Below, piece after piece: positions 6,855 through 6,961 of a stretch of DNA of 6,961 bases. How positions within the stretch are numbered: the first letter of the stretch is position 1; the number at the start of each line of letters is the position of its first letter. Source of the stretch: an uncultured Prevotellaceae bacterium (GTDB lineage Bacteria; Bacteroidota; Bacteroidia; Bacteroidales; Muribaculaceae). The notes beneath the pieces were generated by a model. That model was not told where the DNA came from. It worked only from the letters and a program-made list of their open reading frames with translations, and ran no database searches. The translations under genes were made by a program, and so were the position numbers. The stretch lies in NCBI GenBank assembly GCA_947254205.1, contig CAMYCE010000110.1, positions 1 through 6,961 on the forward strand, written 5' to 3'.

Positions 6855-6899
6855 AGTGGAGATTTACACTTTAAAAAGTGTGGATCTCTACTTTTTTTT
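6855..6899 (+). terminator. Rho-independent terminator of the operon
   Basis: A 16-bp stem pairs 6855-6870 with 6877-6892, containing three G-U pairs as RNA, around a six-base loop TTAAAA. A run of eight T (6892-6899) follows directly. It sits 27 bases after the last stop codon. There is no matching A-run on the 5' side, so it should work mainly for the + strand. Confidence 0.9.
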
Positions 6900-6961
6900 C
6901 AGTAATAATCGTAAGTTCAATTAAGAAATGCAACTTTTGGCAATAAACAAAAGGAGCGAAA

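Noticed and set aside
6928..6961. Open frame from ATG 6928 to the window edge, and AGGAG at 6952-6956 as a possible ribosome site for a next gene
   Set aside because: Only 11 codons are visible with no recognisable content, and the true start of any downstream gene lies beyond the window.
1..6961. Mobile element, CRISPR array or defence system
   Set aside because: No transposase, terminal inverted repeats, direct-repeat/spacer pattern or defence domains are visible; the repeats present are protein-domain repeats.

Overview
The window reads as one vitamin B12 (cobamide) uptake locus from a member of the Bacteroidales. Support for the lineage: a promoter matching the Bacteroidetes consensus (TTTG, 20 bases, TAnnTTTG); few clear Shine-Dalgarno sites; a surface lipoprotein with acidic residues just after the lipid-bearing cysteine; C-terminal secretion-type tails of the kind seen in Prevotella/Muribaculaceae-like genomes; and genes of the BtuB/BtuG type. 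The family-level placement (Muribaculaceae or Prevotellaceae rather than Bacteroides) is only an inference. All five genes lie on the + strand.

Layout. Bases 1-116 hold no recognisable gene. A promoter at 117-148 would start transcription at about 152-155, almost exactly at the first base of a cobalamin riboswitch (about 154-381). The riboswitch ends about 20 bases before the start of a BtuB-type TonB-dependent outer-membrane receptor (402-2462). A BtuG-type beta-propeller surface lipoprotein follows (2504-3658, alternative start 2462 overlapping the btuB stop). Next is a secreted surface protein with two C-terminal dockerin repeats (3655-4776), whose start overlaps the btuG stop. A perfect 11-bp hairpin followed by a T-rich stretch (4794-4840) separates these three genes from two more: a small secreted protein of unknown function (4861-5556) and a second, non-lipidated BtuG-like propeller (5587-6828). 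The last two genes end in closely related 35-residue tails resembling type IX secretion sorting domains. A strong terminator at 6855-6899 closes the unit, and the final 60 bases hold no supported gene.

How the parts may work together. When cobalamin is scarce the riboswitch should allow expression. BtuG would capture B12 outside the cell and pass it to BtuB, which imports it with TonB energy. The three further exported proteins have no proven role. Their position under the same riboswitch makes them candidates for accessory cobamide capture, like the varied accessory proteins (for example BtuH) known from Bacteroides B12 loci. The notable feature is that the same operon seems to use three modes of surface display: lipid anchor, dockerin, and a sorting-type C-terminal tail. 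It also carries two propellers that differ in their anchoring.
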